DNA of 64,000 bases from Chaetoceros tenuissimus (Eukaryota > Bacillariophyta > Thalassiosirophyceae > Chaetocerotales > Chaetocerotaceae), in NCBI GenBank assembly GCA_021927905.1, contig BLLK01000051.1, positions 620,001-684,000 of the forward strand. Direction: 5' to 3'. Shown here one piece after another: positions 42,700 to 54,596 of this stretch. The notes beneath the pieces were generated by a model. That model saw only the letters and a program-made list of their open reading frames with translations, ran no database searches and had not been told where the DNA came from. The stretch's first letter is position 1. Each line of letters begins with the position of its first letter. The translations under genes and the position numbers were made by a program.

Positions 42700-44916
42700 T
42701 CATATATTTGTAATAGTTGCAATAGTATGCCCTCCACCTGTAGCTAATAACACTTTTCCAACTTCTCTTTGATTTAAATGAAAATGAGAACAGATGCGTG
42801 CACCCGTTGTAACCGTTGGTTCAGACACATCAGAAGAATGGCCCACTCCTAAATTGCCATGCTCATTCCAACCGCAGCTGATAATCTCATTTCTTCCATT
42901 CAGTATGGTGACAAATTCCGAACCGCAAAAGGCAGATTTGATTCCATCCTTGACGAAATCATCTTCTATACAACAAGGGGTCGATATGCACTCAGTGGTC
43001 CCTATGAAAGTCAACTGGTGCTTATCATTTCTACCCCATCCAAAAATGTCGAGGTTTCCATTCTTCTTTCTATCAACCATTGCGATAGTATGGGACCATC
43101 CGCAATCTATATCAACACATCCTGAACCTTTTTGACCAAGAATACCATCTACAAGTTTCATATCTGAGTCACGTTTAGATGGTATGGCACGTCCTAGTTG
43201 ATTGTATTTGTTGTCGCCCATTGTATATACTCGTCGGAATTCATCTAAGACAACAGTGTGGCGTCTACCACATGCAACTTTAACAAGTTTACTACCATCG
43301 GAAGGCTTCCAGTAACGAACATTAGAGTCATGATGACTAGGAGTTTGAAGAGTCTGACCAAATCGACCACATCCAAATGTACACAACTCGCCGTCTTTAG
43401 TGATGGCTGCTGAATGAAAGAGTCCTGCTGAAACACTGACAAACTCGCCTAAATCGAGTTTGGTGAGTGTATGATATTGATCACCTGTTGTTATACCAGT
43501 GACTTGACCTCTATTGTTGTCCCCACATGCATAAAGACATCCTGTTTCCTTTTCAATTACAAGAGTGTGATTATGTCCTAATGAAGCACACTCCACTTGG
43601 ATGCCCAATGGTGGTACAATTGGATGATCTAGTTCATTGTCAAAGTATTCTATTTCACCATCTCTGGCCAATTGTTTTGCTTCATTCCACCCCCATAGGT
43701 AAAAGTCTCCTCCGTTAGTCAACAGAGCGGAATGCCCGCCACCAGCATACAAAGCCTTTGGTTTACGATCATGATTATCTTTTTCTACAGCAACTTTCTT
43801 TGGAACCAACAAAACAATTTCCTTGAAATCATGAGCTTCATCTCCATTCACAATCATTGCGGCATTCTTACTTTTCACTGAATGATTCAGTAATAGTTGA
43901 TTGTGTTGATTAGAACCGCTGCCGTATAAAAAGTAAACATCATGCTCATGCTGTATCTTTTTCGAAAATGCAGTCAATCGTCGTGTCCTTGAATCTCCTT
44001 GATACGAATCATCATTACTACTACTACTACTGCTACTTGTACCACCATTAGCATTTTCGTTGGAAACATCTGATGCATTGGACAAAAAGTCATGTAAAGA
44101 ATAAAGATAAACATCATTTTTCCCCGATGGGCCAACTGCGACAGACATGACTGAAGCAGCATAAATTTCATCCAAGAGTGCCCTGTTTGAAAAGGCTGGA
44201 TTATCCGCTGTCCCTCTGTACAACATGGCTTGAATAGTTTTAGTTTTCGAATCAGAATCAGACTCATCATCATTGGCAGCAACAACAACATCAATCAAAT
44301 CTCGTGCATATCCTCCCTTTTCACGAAAATCCAATTCTTCCAGACATTGCGTAACTAATTCCGCAGGAACTTCATATACCAATCCTTCAGTCATACTCAC
44401 TCCTTTAGAATCATGATCTTGACTCCGAGTAGAATCTTGTAGTAAAAGCGATGCATGTTCATCTTCGATAGCTTTCACTTCCTCATCGCTCAAGAGAGTA
44501 CATACCAATCCAGGAAAATGGACATTACCTCTATGATCAGCAGATTTCTGACTCCAACATCTTTGAAATCCAATTGCCTTACCGAATACACTTTTGACAG
44601 AGGGATGAGCCAATACACCATCTGGTCTCCAGCATAAAGATCCATAACCGAATATATACAATGGTAATTTTTGCGATTGAATTTGTTCAATGTGTGTTTG
44701 TGCTTTGGTCGATTGTTCAATGGATCCGTCAATGTATATCTGTTGTTCAGGGCACCATATCCCTTTTCGTTTCGTATTACTGTTGTTACTGGATGACATG
44801 TTGTGTCTAGTAATTGGTCTATTGGATGATATACAGGGAGATGGTTTAAATGAGATACTTTGTGGAAGTGAAATCAGCAAAAGAAGGATCGAGAAGAAAG
44901 GAAAGCACATGAACAT
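42700..44916 (-). CDS. ChaC-like gamma-glutamylcyclotransferase fused to RCC1 repeats
   Basis: 738 aa. The signal peptide (1-22) ends SIS-FKP, with Phe at +1 and Pro at +3, as in diatom plastid precursors. The N-terminal domain at about 85-275 is ChaC-like: YIFGYGSLCWRP (87-98), GFQRCWSQKSADHRG, GLVYEVP and LDFREKGGYARDLI. In other organisms ChaC enzymes cleave glutathione to 5-oxoproline and Cys-Gly. Residues about 390-735 form RCC1 blades, each with (A)GGGHSALL / SLGHNHTLV / SAGLFHSAA / ACGRRHTVV / DCGWSHTIA followed by W/G-x-G-x-N-x-x-x-Q-L. The combination suggests a glutathione-degrading enzyme with a beta-propeller interaction module. It is one open frame, so the fusion is not an assembly join by eye. 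Confidence 0.85.
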   Translation of the reverse strand: MFMCFPFFSILLLLISLPQSISFKPSPCISSNRPITRHNMSSSNNSNTKRKGIWCPEQQIYIDGSIEQSTKAQTHIEQIQSQKLPLYIFGYGSLCWRPDGVLAHPSVKSVFGKAIGFQRCWSQKSADHRGNVHFPGLVCTLLSDEEVKAIEDEHASLLLQDSTRSQDHDSKGVSMTEGLVYEVPAELVTQCLEELDFREKGGYARDLIDVVVAANDDESDSDSKTKTIQAMLYRGTADNPAFSNRALLDEIYAASVMSVAVGPSGKNDVYLYSLHDFLSNASDVSNENANGGTSSSSSSSNDDSYQGDSRTRRLTAFSKKIQHEHDVYFLYGSGSNQHNQLLLNHSVKSKNAAMIVNGDEAHDFKEIVLLVPKKVAVEKDNHDRKPKALYAGGGHSALLTNGGDFYLWGWNEAKQLARDGEIEYFDNELDHPIVPPLGIQVECASLGHNHTLVIEKETGCLYACGDNNRGQVTGITTGDQYHTLTKLDLGEFVSVSAGLFHSAAITKDGELCTFGCGRFGQTLQTPSHHDSNVRYWKPSDGSKLVKVACGRRHTVVLDEFRRVYTMGDNKYNQLGRAIPSKRDSDMKLVDGILGQKGSGCVDIDCGWSHTIAMVDRKKNGNLDIFGWGRNDKHQLTFIGTTECISTPCCIEDDFVKDGIKSAFCGSEFVTILNGRNEIISCGWNEHGNLGVGHSSDVSEPTVTTGARICSHFHLNQREVGKVLLATGGGHTIATITNI

Positions 44917-45500
44917 GAGCTTCTTTCGTAGACTCAGTCAATGTAGGTTCGGTAGCAGATTGACTATCTATTCAAGAGCGATCAATACTTATGTTGGTGA
45001 AATAAGAGGTTCCAAGAAGACGAAATAGGTGTCCTGTTTTTAAATAATGAGCAATTAATGACGCATATGTCAATGAATCTAAATTTATGTATTGACAGAT
45101 GTCAGTAAGATTGTCAGTTAGATCAATCTTCTCTAGAGAGATGATGATCAGAAGAACGAAAGAGCCGAGGGAAGAAGGCATCTCATTCGTAAAAATTGAA
45201 CTAAACCTTGATACAAACCATATCAGATTATATAAACAACAACCTTGACTTACGATAGACTGGACGAGACAAACTATAGTCCTTTAGCAATCACAGATAC
45301 ATCAGGCTGTACTCAAAGCAAAGCATAAAGCGAACAAACAACAGAACGTGACTCAATCAATCTCTCGACAATCCAAAGAGAAGTCCCATACAAAAGCTAC
45401 ACTTGGAACAACATTTCCTTCCTTTTCAATAGATTTAATTTCTATACACATCATCAAACATACACAAAGCAATTAAATTCAAAAGAGAAATAATTCAAAG
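44917..45500. other. divergent promoter region
   Basis: About 580 bp between the ChaC-RCC1 gene and the Derlin gene. AT-rich, no RNA gene or conserved ORF recognised. Confidence 0.4.
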
Positions 45501-46480
45501 ATGGACGTTGGAGCTGACATGCAAGGATTCGACCTCTTTTCATGGTAAGAAGATGCAGAAAAAAGGGTCATTCCTTTGAAACCCCTAATCATAGTATTGA
45601 CTTCCTTCATCTCTTTTTTTCTCATTGCAATTCTAATCATTGGTCTTACTAAATAATCTTGTAGGTACATGAATATACCACCAGTGAGCAGAATATACTT
45701 TACATCGGCATTCCTCACCACCACATGCTGTGCGGTAGAAATCATCAACCCATATTATCTATACTACAACAAAGAATTAATCTTTGAAGGACAAGTCTGG
45801 AGACTTATTTCGCCATTTTTATTCTTTGGTTTGTTCAGTGTAGACTTTTTATTCAACATGTATTTTCTCATTCGACACTGTCGTCAATTGGAAGAAGGAG
45901 ATTTTAGAGGCAAACCTTCGGAATTTGTTCTCATGATTTTTTTTGGAATTGGTATGATTTGTTTATTGACTCCTTTTTTGCAGTCGCATAATTTCTTGGG
46001 ATCGGCTCTGACGTTCATGTTTACCTATGTTTGGTAAGTTGCTTTTGAGGAGGTGGATGTAGATTTTGGTGTCACTTTTTTATGTTTGTTGGATGACCAT
46101 GGACGATGCTAGATTCATTTCATTGACAATACTAACCCATATTCCATTCTTTACATAGGGGAAGAAGAAATGAAGATGTACGAATGAGTATGTTTGGAAT
46201 CATTACCTTTTCAGCTCCATATCTACCGTGGGTCATGTTGGCATTTGGATTCCTAGTTGGTAATGCGATTGACATGAGTCTCATTGGCATTGTAGTGGGT
46301 CATTCGTATTACTTTTTGAAATATGTATTTCCAGTTGTAGCGGAGATTAGGGGATGGAAGAGGAAAGAATTGTTAGTTCCTCCTAGAGTTTTCCGATACA
46401 TTTGCGGTGAAGAATTGGAAGATGATCATGTTCAGATGGTGGCACCTCGAGAAAATGAGGTTCATGAACATCAAGATTGA
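45501..46480 (+). CDS. DERL: Derlin (Der1-like ERAD membrane protein)
   Basis: Three exons: 45501-45544, 45665-46033, 46159-46480 (introns 120 and 125 nt), 244 aa. Both introns split a Trp codon, and both joins restore family sequence: FSW-YMNIPPVSRIY and FTYVW-GRRNEDVRM. Derlin hallmarks are IFEGQVWRLISPFLFFG, FLFNMYFLIRHCRQLEEGDFRG, WGRRN and APYLPWVMLAFGFLVGN with IGIVVGHSYYFL. These define the rhomboid-like, catalytically inactive ER channel component of ERAD. Diatoms also have a symbiont-specific SELMA Derlin for protein import into the periplastidal compartment. This one has no N-terminal bipartite presequence, so the host ER form is more likely. Confidence 0.93.
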
Positions 46481-46981
46481 GATTATGGGGATTGGAACAT
46501 TACAAGATTCATACACATGATGCAATGATATATTTAGTAAACATATTTGATTTTCGATTAATATTTGGACACAAAGATTTCCTTTTGAGGTAAAAATAAT
46601 GTAAATAGCAATTAATCAATTCTAAAGAAGGATGAAGAGGAGCATAATGTATGTGATAGTTCAGAGTCAAATTAAAGCATGAAGAATATCGCGTTGCCTT
46701 CATGTTTTTATGAAAACAGTGTTTTAAAAGTGTAGGGTGATTGGAGTGAAGCCAATCTGAATATTACGTCGCTTGATTATGCAGATTGAAAATTGAAAGT
46801 AGGGGAGGCCATTTTCACGTCAAAAGTCTTTTGTTCTTTTTGCTTCTTTTTGGTTCTTTCCAACTGGGAGAGAAAATCGAATCATATATCAAGCGCATTC
46901 GTCGTCTTCACTCCACACTCTCTACCGATTGATCATTAAATCATTGCGGTAACGTAGAACACCATCTATCTTCGTCTGGCT
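46481..46981. other. intergenic, 5' region of MYND gene M1
   Basis: About 500 bp. It includes the MYND-cluster upstream element at 46806-46860; nothing else recognised. Confidence 0.5.
46806..46860 (+). promoter_or_regulatory. MYND-cluster upstream element, M1 copy
   Basis: GGCCATT followed by TTTGTTCTTTTTGCTTCTTT and TTGGTTCTTTC, about 120-175 bp before the M1 ATG. The same arrangement precedes M2, M3, M5 and M6 and in part M4. Confidence 0.6.
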
Positions 46982-48222
46982 ATGGGAAAGAAAGGAAAGA
47001 GAAGTAGACGCAAGGCAGTAACTGCTGCAGATCGAGGTAAGTTGCAATCGTCTAGGCGACAGCTAATCTCTTTGAAAGACCTGTGATGTAATATCGATTT
47101 GATTCACTACACTTTGTAATAGCCTCGATTGTTGCTTTGCAAACAAAAATTGATGAATCAATTGTCAAAATTAATGAAAGTGGTAACCTCCATCTTTACT
47201 CTGAAGCTGTTGATGAGCTAAGAGCACTAATCCAATTGATTGAGACTGAAATGCTCGAGTCAAGCAATACGATGCATGAGATGAAGAATTTACAAAGCTG
47301 GTTCTTTGAAACCAAAATGATAGCTTATTCGCATCTTATGATGGGAGAATTCGATCGTCACAACTTTGATGATGCAATTCAAATTTACAAGGAACATTTT
47401 GAGAGACGTAATATCGATATGAATATGAAGGTTTTGTACCCCCAGATTCCTAGCTTGCAATTGAAATACCACGAAGCTCTTTTGAGGCAAGGTAAAGGAA
47501 GCATAGATACCTTCATCTCACTCAGTAAGTCGTTGATTACCCATGGAAGAAAAGACATTGATGATCTTGAGATAGATTTGTATCGATATGCTGATTTTCT
47601 GAGGACAATAAAAAAATTTGACGCAGCAATAGTTCTTGGTAAACAATTGGAAGCACTAAGCGGCGACAGATTGTCATTAGCCACTACATATTTAGAGCAG
47701 TATATAGTTGGCGATAAATCCCTCCCTAAAGATGTCTTTCTATATATGAAACATGTGTTGCGGAAGCATGAGAAAAATCGTTTCTATACTGTCGGTTCTA
47801 TGCTGATGCTAGCACAATTGACTTATTTATTCCATCAATTTTACAGTAACACAGAAGTAATAATGAGGAAAGCTATTGGTTATGTCGAAGAGTACTTAGA
47901 TTGCATCTCGAAAGCAAAAATTCATTGCATTACATGCAATCAAACTGCAACTGAGTCTGATGTACAATTCGTCTGCAGTGGGTGCCGAGTAGCTTGCTAC
48001 TGTAGTATCGATCATCAACGCATGACTTGGAAAAAGGAAGCAGAGAAAGGGATGCGTTTTGGGCATGAGATTCTCTGTCCAGTGATGAAAGCTTACAGAA
48101 AGTGGAGACATGCACATGATAATGGTGACAATGACCGAGTATCAAGATTGAGACGACGTTTTGAGAGGGAATGTTTGTATTGTTTGTCAGATAGCCTTGG
48201 TCTGAGGGACAAGTGTTTCTAG
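46982..48222 (+). CDS. variant-MYND zinc finger protein M1
   Basis: Exons 46982-47036 and 47123-48222 (86-nt intron, phase 1), 384 aa. Exon 1 encodes only MGKKGKRSRRKAVTAADR, a basic head. The body (about 25-280) is helical and TPR-like, with motifs NFDDAIQIYKEHFERGN-type and KKFDAAIVLGKQLEALSGD. The MYND-like finger uses C287, C290, C303, C306, C312, H316, H333 and C337; the sixth ligand, normally Cys (YCSxxCQ), is His (YCSIDHQ). The loop between W321 and H333 is longer than usual. A conserved basic C-terminus (RLRRRFERECLYCLSD) follows. MYND fingers usually bind proline-rich partners; no SET or other catalytic domain is present. Function unknown. Confidence 0.85.
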
Positions 48223-48249
48223 AAGTAGAAATCATTCACATCTTTCTTG

Positions 48250-48720
48250 ATTCTTCAAACTCTTGGGAAGAAATAACAATAACCTAATACATTTCATTGA
48301 CTTTGTAGGTAGTAAAAGCAAAGTAAACCAATGACAATCTTGTCAATTTGTGTTAATCTGCAATAATTTCTACTTTCGTGGAAGATAGAATGTCTTTCTG
48401 AAGCTGTCTATTTGTACTACGAAAACACAATCATAATAATAGCATTTTTATTAAGAAGCTCCAAGCAGTAACAATAAGAATACTGCATATTATTTGGAAT
48501 AACTAGTAGCAACATATGAAGACCTCTTGCACGTAGCTATTAGATACTTCATTTTATCTCAGTGAAATGAAGATACAATAGTCTAAGTAAACCGTACCTT
48601 AGTCATTATCACTTTCTTAGAAGAGCTCTTTTCATATGCAAGGCCATTTCTGAAAAATTCGAAGTGGGACTGATTGTTCTTCCGGCTTCTTTTTGTTCTT
48701 TTGGCGCCAAAGTGAAAACG
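48250..48720 (+). repeat. intergenic homology block, M1-M2 copy
   Basis: Intergenic sequence between M1 and M2 that is collinear with 61480-61950 between M5 and M6. Shared strings include GGGAAGAAATAACAA, TTTCTGAAGCTGTCTA, AAGATACAATAGTCTAAGTA, AACCGTACCTTA and CTTTCTTAGAAGAGCTCTTT. Confidence 0.8.
48640..48703 (+). promoter_or_regulatory. MYND-cluster upstream element, M2 copy
   Basis: AAGGCCATTTC, then TTGTTCTTCCGGCTTCTTTT and TGTTCTTTTGGCGCC, about 160-220 bp before the M2 ATG. Closest to the M6 copy. Confidence 0.6.
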
Positions 48721-48861
48721 AAAGAATGAAAGCAATTGATTGAATTTGGTCAAAGCGATTCAGTACCTTCCTATTTCTAGTTACCACGGTGCTATTCTTC
48801 ACTCTAATTGACATAGAATAAATGAATAAATGTAGCACACCTTATCAACTTGTGTAATACA

Positions 48862-50076
48862 ATGGGAAAGAAAGGAAAGCGGAGTAGACGCAATGCTGCG
48901 AAGGAAAATGAAGACAAAAGTAAGTTCTATCGATGCTTACATTACCGAAAGCTCGCATGAAAATCATTCACCAAGAGCGTCTCTTTTCTAGTTGTTTTCA
49001 AGTGTAAGCAGCTTACGGACAGAGCAATGGCTAGCAATCAAAACATGTTGAAGTCCCAGGCCCGTAATGAATTGAGAGAAGCTATTCGAATTCTAAAGTC
49101 AATCGAGCACTCGAATAGCAAAAGAGTAATTGTAGCAATCCCTGTTCTTTATAGTATACTAATGGTTTGGTGTGTCAATGATTGTCACTACCATGCAGCT
49201 CTTGATTGCTACAAGTACTTTGAAATGCGTGGAGATATCCAGAGTATGGAAAGCGTGAAAGCTTATCATCATATGGAAAGCGTGAAAGCTTATCATCAGC
49301 TTCTCTTGTTGAGACTGGGACATCCAGAGTGGAATATTTCCCATATAATTGACTGGTTTGAATCTAAAACCAATTCCGACAAGAAACTTAATGGTGAAAT
49401 TCTCTTCCACATTGTGAGTGCACTTCGTGTCAATAAGGAATTTGAATCAGCCATCCTACTAGTGAAAATGTTTGGTGTCAAATATTGGGAACCATCCCAA
49501 CAAAATTTATCCTTAGCATTGACGTATCTAGAAGGCTATCGTTTAAATCATATCTTTATGGACTCAAACGATTTATATTTCTTTCAAGGTTACAATTTTC
49601 TGGAAGACCAACAAAATGGTTTGTATTTGATGGTGCTGAAGCTCTTTCTCCTACACAAACACTTCGACGAAGAAGAAAATATTGAGCAAGCTATTGCTCT
49701 CATTAAATTTTATCTCACGAACACTGACTTGCCATTTTCCGGTCTTGATGATAGCTTGGATGTGTGTCAAACTTGTGGTCAAGCTGTTACCAGAAACGAT
49801 GTTCAACTTGTTTGTAGTGGCTGCCACGTAGCTTGCTACTGTAGTCTCGACCATCAACGCATGACATGGAAGAAAGATGCGATACATGGAATGCGCATTG
49901 GTCATGAAATACTCTGTCCGCTTTATAAAGTATGCAGAAAATTTGTCTCTGCAACCAGGAATGGAGATGTGAAGAAGCAGGTAAAGATGGAAAAACGTTT
50001 GGACAGAGCATGTCTGAAATTTCTTTCTCATGGCTTAGGCTTGAAGGATAAGTGCTTCCCTTGTGAAAATAAATAG
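48862..50076 (+). CDS. variant-MYND zinc finger protein M2 (divergent paralog)
   Basis: Exons 48862-48919 and 48992-50076 (72-nt intron, phase 1), 380 aa. Exon 1 encodes MGKKGKRSRRNAAKENEDK. The helical body is much diverged from M1, but the finger keeps the spacing C278 to C328 with VACYCSLDHQRMTWKK, including the His replacement. The tail LDRACLKFLSHGLGLKDKCF matches the family. There is a perfect 27-bp in-frame tandem duplication (49246-49272 and 49273-49299, last base differing) encoding MESVKAYHH/MESVKAYHQ. Placed downstream of M1 as M6 is downstream of M5. Confidence 0.82.
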
Positions 50077-50248
50077 TGAACTGGCACTGCTTCGGAGAGG
50101 AAGGACAATTAGAAATTGAAGAAGTCTGGTAACATTTACTAGCATTTTTTTGAAAGCTACATTATTTACAAAGATTTTATGAGAGTCACTATATATATTG
50201 TGTTATTTTGGCAACTAGAGAAGAAATAGGTAGTCTAATTCTTGTTGT

Positions 50249-53200
50249 TTACAACCCACTATCATCTAGCTCAGCTAGCATAGTCTTGAACTTGTCATTC
50301 TTTCGTACGCGAGCAACCAAATCAGCAAATGTTGTACAGCTATTTCAATCAAGGTTTGTGAGATAGGGGACCAAATTTATCAAAGACATCAAAAATGCAA
50401 AATAAACTTACTTCATAGCATCCGTAACTTTGGAAAGAACTACCATGACCCTGACTGCACTCTTTACCCAATCCTTTGCTCTATCTAACTCAGCTCCCTT
50501 TTTGTTTCCCATCTTTTTATTCATAGTCTTTTCTAATGGAGCTACGAAGGTCTCAACAGCTGCAGCAATTTCACTTGGGTACTTTGAACTCATGGCAACA
50601 ACAATCTGATGAGATTGGAGTTGAACGTCTTCTTTATCTCCGAGACCTGAAGCTAGAATTGGTATGAATTCATTGATATCAATTGCTTGAGGACACTTGT
50701 CGAGGCATGTAGAGAAAATGCTGAGAGCAGCTTTTCTAATTGGCAATGCATCATCAACCTTTTGCTTGAACGGTCCGAGGTCAATGACTCTCTCCTCTTT
50801 CAGAACTGCAAGTCCGTGCAATGCTGGAACAATTGTCTCTTTCATGAATCCAAGTACAAGGTCGCTGTTGTGATGAACGGCAGAGTAAATCATTAACAGG
50901 CATGCATTCTTTACAGACAAGTCTTCTTCCTTTAGAAGCTGAAGAAAAGTTGGTATGTATGGAAGCACATGCTCCGTTTGACATTTGTTTGCAATAGCAT
51001 ACTTGACAGAACCAAGGACAGTCGCGCAGGTAATTGGGTCTTCGCCATTCATTTTAGCAACTACCAAACTTTGAAGATGAGGTAGAATGACGTTTGGTTC
51101 CAAGCATGCAAGACAACCCATGCAATCAGCAACCATGGTTCTAATTCCTTCTTCTTCATCAGCCAAATGACGATTGAGATGAGGGAGAATTTGTGCAATA
51201 CTTGGACCAATATTGCCCCCATACCCTTTCTGGTGACAATAAATCATTTCTTTGAGACCAGTCAGTAAGAGGTATTGTTTATTTTGGCCATTCTCCTCGA
51301 GAGCTGCTAGAATCTTTGGAAGGAATTCCTCTTTGGAGCACACTGATGCACGACCAAGACCATACGCTGCGGCGTGTTTAATATCCTCGAAAGCAGAGTC
51401 AAACAACGAGATAAAAATGCTATGAAGACGATCAGTTACTCCCGGAAGCAATCCAAGATGAACTCTACTGCCTAGATCACCTGATACACGAAGAGCGAGC
51501 TGGATATACGGGCAATTCTCAGTTGTTTGATTATCCTTGAGTGACTCGAGAGAAGAGATTAGATCTTCTACAACTGATTTTCTGTCGTCGTCACTCACAA
51601 CAGCTGTGATTGCGGCAATACATTTCGAAATGTTTGCAATGGATAGTTTACCACTTGGACTGTTCACTTGACCCTCAGTCAAAACAGGTAGACCATCTTT
51701 CAGCGCCTTCAAAAGATCTTCGAAGTTGACAACGTTTGAGGTAATCAGTTGCTCCATCACAACTAAGAGAGAGTCAAGAGCCTTGTCTTGTAATAGAGAA
51801 GATTTTGACAGATTGAGTAAGGAAGGAAGCAAGAAAGTTCTAATATCCGAGACTTCAGAATCGGATAATGTAACAGTAGTAAAAATTGTAGAGCAAACCT
51901 TGAGAGCCAAATGACTAACATGGAGGTCACTATCTACAATGCAATTGCTGATCTCCTTCAAAACATTACCATAAACACCGCCATTGACCCCAGAAGGACT
52001 TAGCGTTACAATAGTATCCAAGCACTGAAGGGTAGTCTGTAACAAAGAACGACTGCTTTGGCGACAAAGACAACCTAGTTCAGTGATGATATCATTGATG
52101 ACTGAAGATGTATCAACGTTGGCTTTGATAACTTTGGAGATTGTGCGGATGGCAAAGACTCGAGTATTGTCGTGCTTCAATCGCACTAGAATCAACGACA
52201 GCAATCTTTCTCTTGAGGCGACATCAACATATTCGTGCAGGTTAGAGAAAAGCGCTGCAGCTGCTTGTAAAGTGGTCTCCTTTACCCCCTGATCAGAGTC
52301 ATGCAGGGCTAGGCGAGGCTCAATGGCTTCATAAAGAGTTTTTGTAACAGATCCTTTCTCTTCTGCCGAAGCATTGGCATTGACAACAAGAGATGGTATC
52401 TCTGTTAGAATTTGGAGAGATTCAGCTGTGATCTTATACCAATTCTCTTGAAGAGTTTTGCAAAGCTCTGGTAAGATGTCCTCAATTATACAGTCTTTCA
52501 TACTCTCTGGTTTATGATTTGGAGATGTAATCACAGTATGGATACATTGCAAACTATCAAGCTTCAACGACTTGACAGATGCAGCACTAGTATCAGAAGA
52601 GCTAATGATATCTCTGACATGTCGTAGCAAAATCTTGATTTCTTCTTCATTTCCAATTCCACCTGGAGCTTTACAAAGTGTAGAGATTAGAGACAAAGCT
52701 GCTACCTTTGTGCGGTTTCCAGCCTTCTTTTCTTTTAGTTGAGCCTCACATCCCTTGACAACGAGAGGCGCATATTTTGTTCGAAGATCAATGACAGTAT
52801 GTGCTGCATCTCCTGTAACATCCATGGTATCATCAGACTTCAAAATAATATCTCCAGTCTTTGCCGCCTCGATGGTGTTCCCGAGTAAGGTAGAAAAGCA
52901 ATGTACAATATCAACACGGCAATTTTCATCACGCTCTTTGAATCTATTCACAAGTGCAGCTGCTACAGTAGTTTTGTATTTCTTATTCTTTCTCCACTCA
53001 TACTCTTCAGTCCAGAGCTTGGAAGGATCATTAGCTGCAATCTTGACAATTGCATTCAAAGTACGAATAGCACTTCTTCTAACATTCCAAGATTCATCGT
53101 CTTCTTGGTCGTCATCGTATTCGTCTTCGTCGTATTCTTCTTCTTCGTCGTCGTCCATATCATAGTCTTCTTCTGATCCTGCGTTATCATTATCATCTCC

Positions 53201-54596
53201 TTCAGAATTGTTTTCATCTCCATAGGAATAATTAGGATCATGACGCATGTATGCCAAAGCTGTGTGAATAATGACAGGTAAATACGGTTGAATTTCAACA
53301 GGCTTGCTCAATACAAAAGATTCGTATCCAAGCAAACAAGCTTCTCTCAATTCATTTGCCAAAGCGATAGCCTCTTCGTCTTCTTCGTCCGAATCTTCCA
53401 TCTCATCCGAACCCTCATCATCGTCATCATCATACATGTCATCACCTGCAGCTGCATCGGCAGGATCACAAAATCTAGAAAAGATTGGTACTAGACGATC
53501 AATCTGTTCCTGTCCTAGACGATGACCGACTTGACCAGCAACAGTACACATGGTCCGAATCAAAGCACAAGTATCCTTTGACTTGCAATCAATCAAGTCT
53601 TTATTATCAGCATCATTTCCCATGATTCTTCTTGATTTTCTCCTTCCACTTTTTCCAACAGCTTCGGAACGATCAATTTGCATTAGCAAACTCTCAACAA
53701 GTCTCCCTAGCAATTGATCCGAAATGACAATACTAAGATTCCCAATGGTAGTCCCTGCACGTTTCCTCACAAGTTCCGATTCACAAGCCAATTGTCTCAA
53801 GGTAACTTCCAACAAAGTCAAATGCTGCTGTGTAATGAAAGAAAGAGCTCCAAATCTAGCCAACAATTCAGTCAAAATCTCAAGACAAGCCAGGGTAATC
53901 TGCTCCGCTACAAGACTATCTTCCCTGATAGCTTTCGCCTTGTCTTTATTTTTAGAAGTCGCCTCGTACAAACTTGCTTTGGACAAAATATCCGGTGAAT
54001 ATTTCCGAATCCCATCGAGTAACCCAGCAGCTAATCTACTACTGACAATATCTCCCATGTTCATAGGAACAGTCTGTACCAATGTCCGAAGTCCAATAGT
54101 GTACACATCTCTCAATGCACCATTATCCTTGTCAAGAACGAGACTTGCAAGTCGTTCTGCAATCGCCACGACCATATCTTCATGGACGCAGGTAACCAGT
54201 ACCCCCAGAGTTTTGACAGCAATGGCTTGTACATCATTGGAAGAATCATCTACGAGACGTAAAACAGCGTCACAGATTTTCTTTTCGGATGCAAAGTCAA
54301 TCATTTGAGTTTGAGAATTGGAAGTAGCGGCGTTGGGGTCTTGATTCATGTCATGGTCTTCTGTGTTTCTTGTACGTGAGACGTTTCGTCCAGATGCAAT
54401 GGCGTGCTTTCGGAGTGCATCGCATAGATCCGATGTAGCCATGTAGCGTTCATCCTGTAGAGAGAGACAAGGTTAGGAATACAGAGTATCCATGGAAAAA
54501 AAGAGAAGGTATTGCTTTGATTGATTCATTCATTCGTACCTTATCGTAGTGCTCCGTCTTTTTCAAAAGATCAGAGATTGAGACGGCGTTTGACAT
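50249..54596 (-). CDS. CAND1: CAND1, cullin-associated NEDD8-dissociated protein
   Basis: Three exons: 54596-54540, 54454-50412, 50339-50249, giving 1,396 aa. Exon 1 encodes MSNAVSISDLLKKTEHYDK and joins DERYMATSDL, matching the CAND1 N-terminus. At the 3' end the long frame would stop at a TAA lying inside a GTAAGT donor; splicing a 72-nt intron adds 30 residues (NCTTFADLVARVRKNDKFKT then MLAELDDSGL). HEAT repeats run throughout. An acidic insert (EEEEYDEDEYDDDQEDDESW followed by NVRRSAIRT) matches the acidic loop of animal CAND1. The C-terminal TIP120 region is present. In other eukaryotes it exchanges SCF substrate receptors on cullin-RBX1. It interrupts the MYND array on the opposite strand. 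Confidence 0.92.

Noticed and set aside
45501-46480. Assignment of Derlin to the symbiont SELMA import machinery
   Set aside because: The N-terminus lacks a bipartite presequence, so the host ERAD form is favoured.
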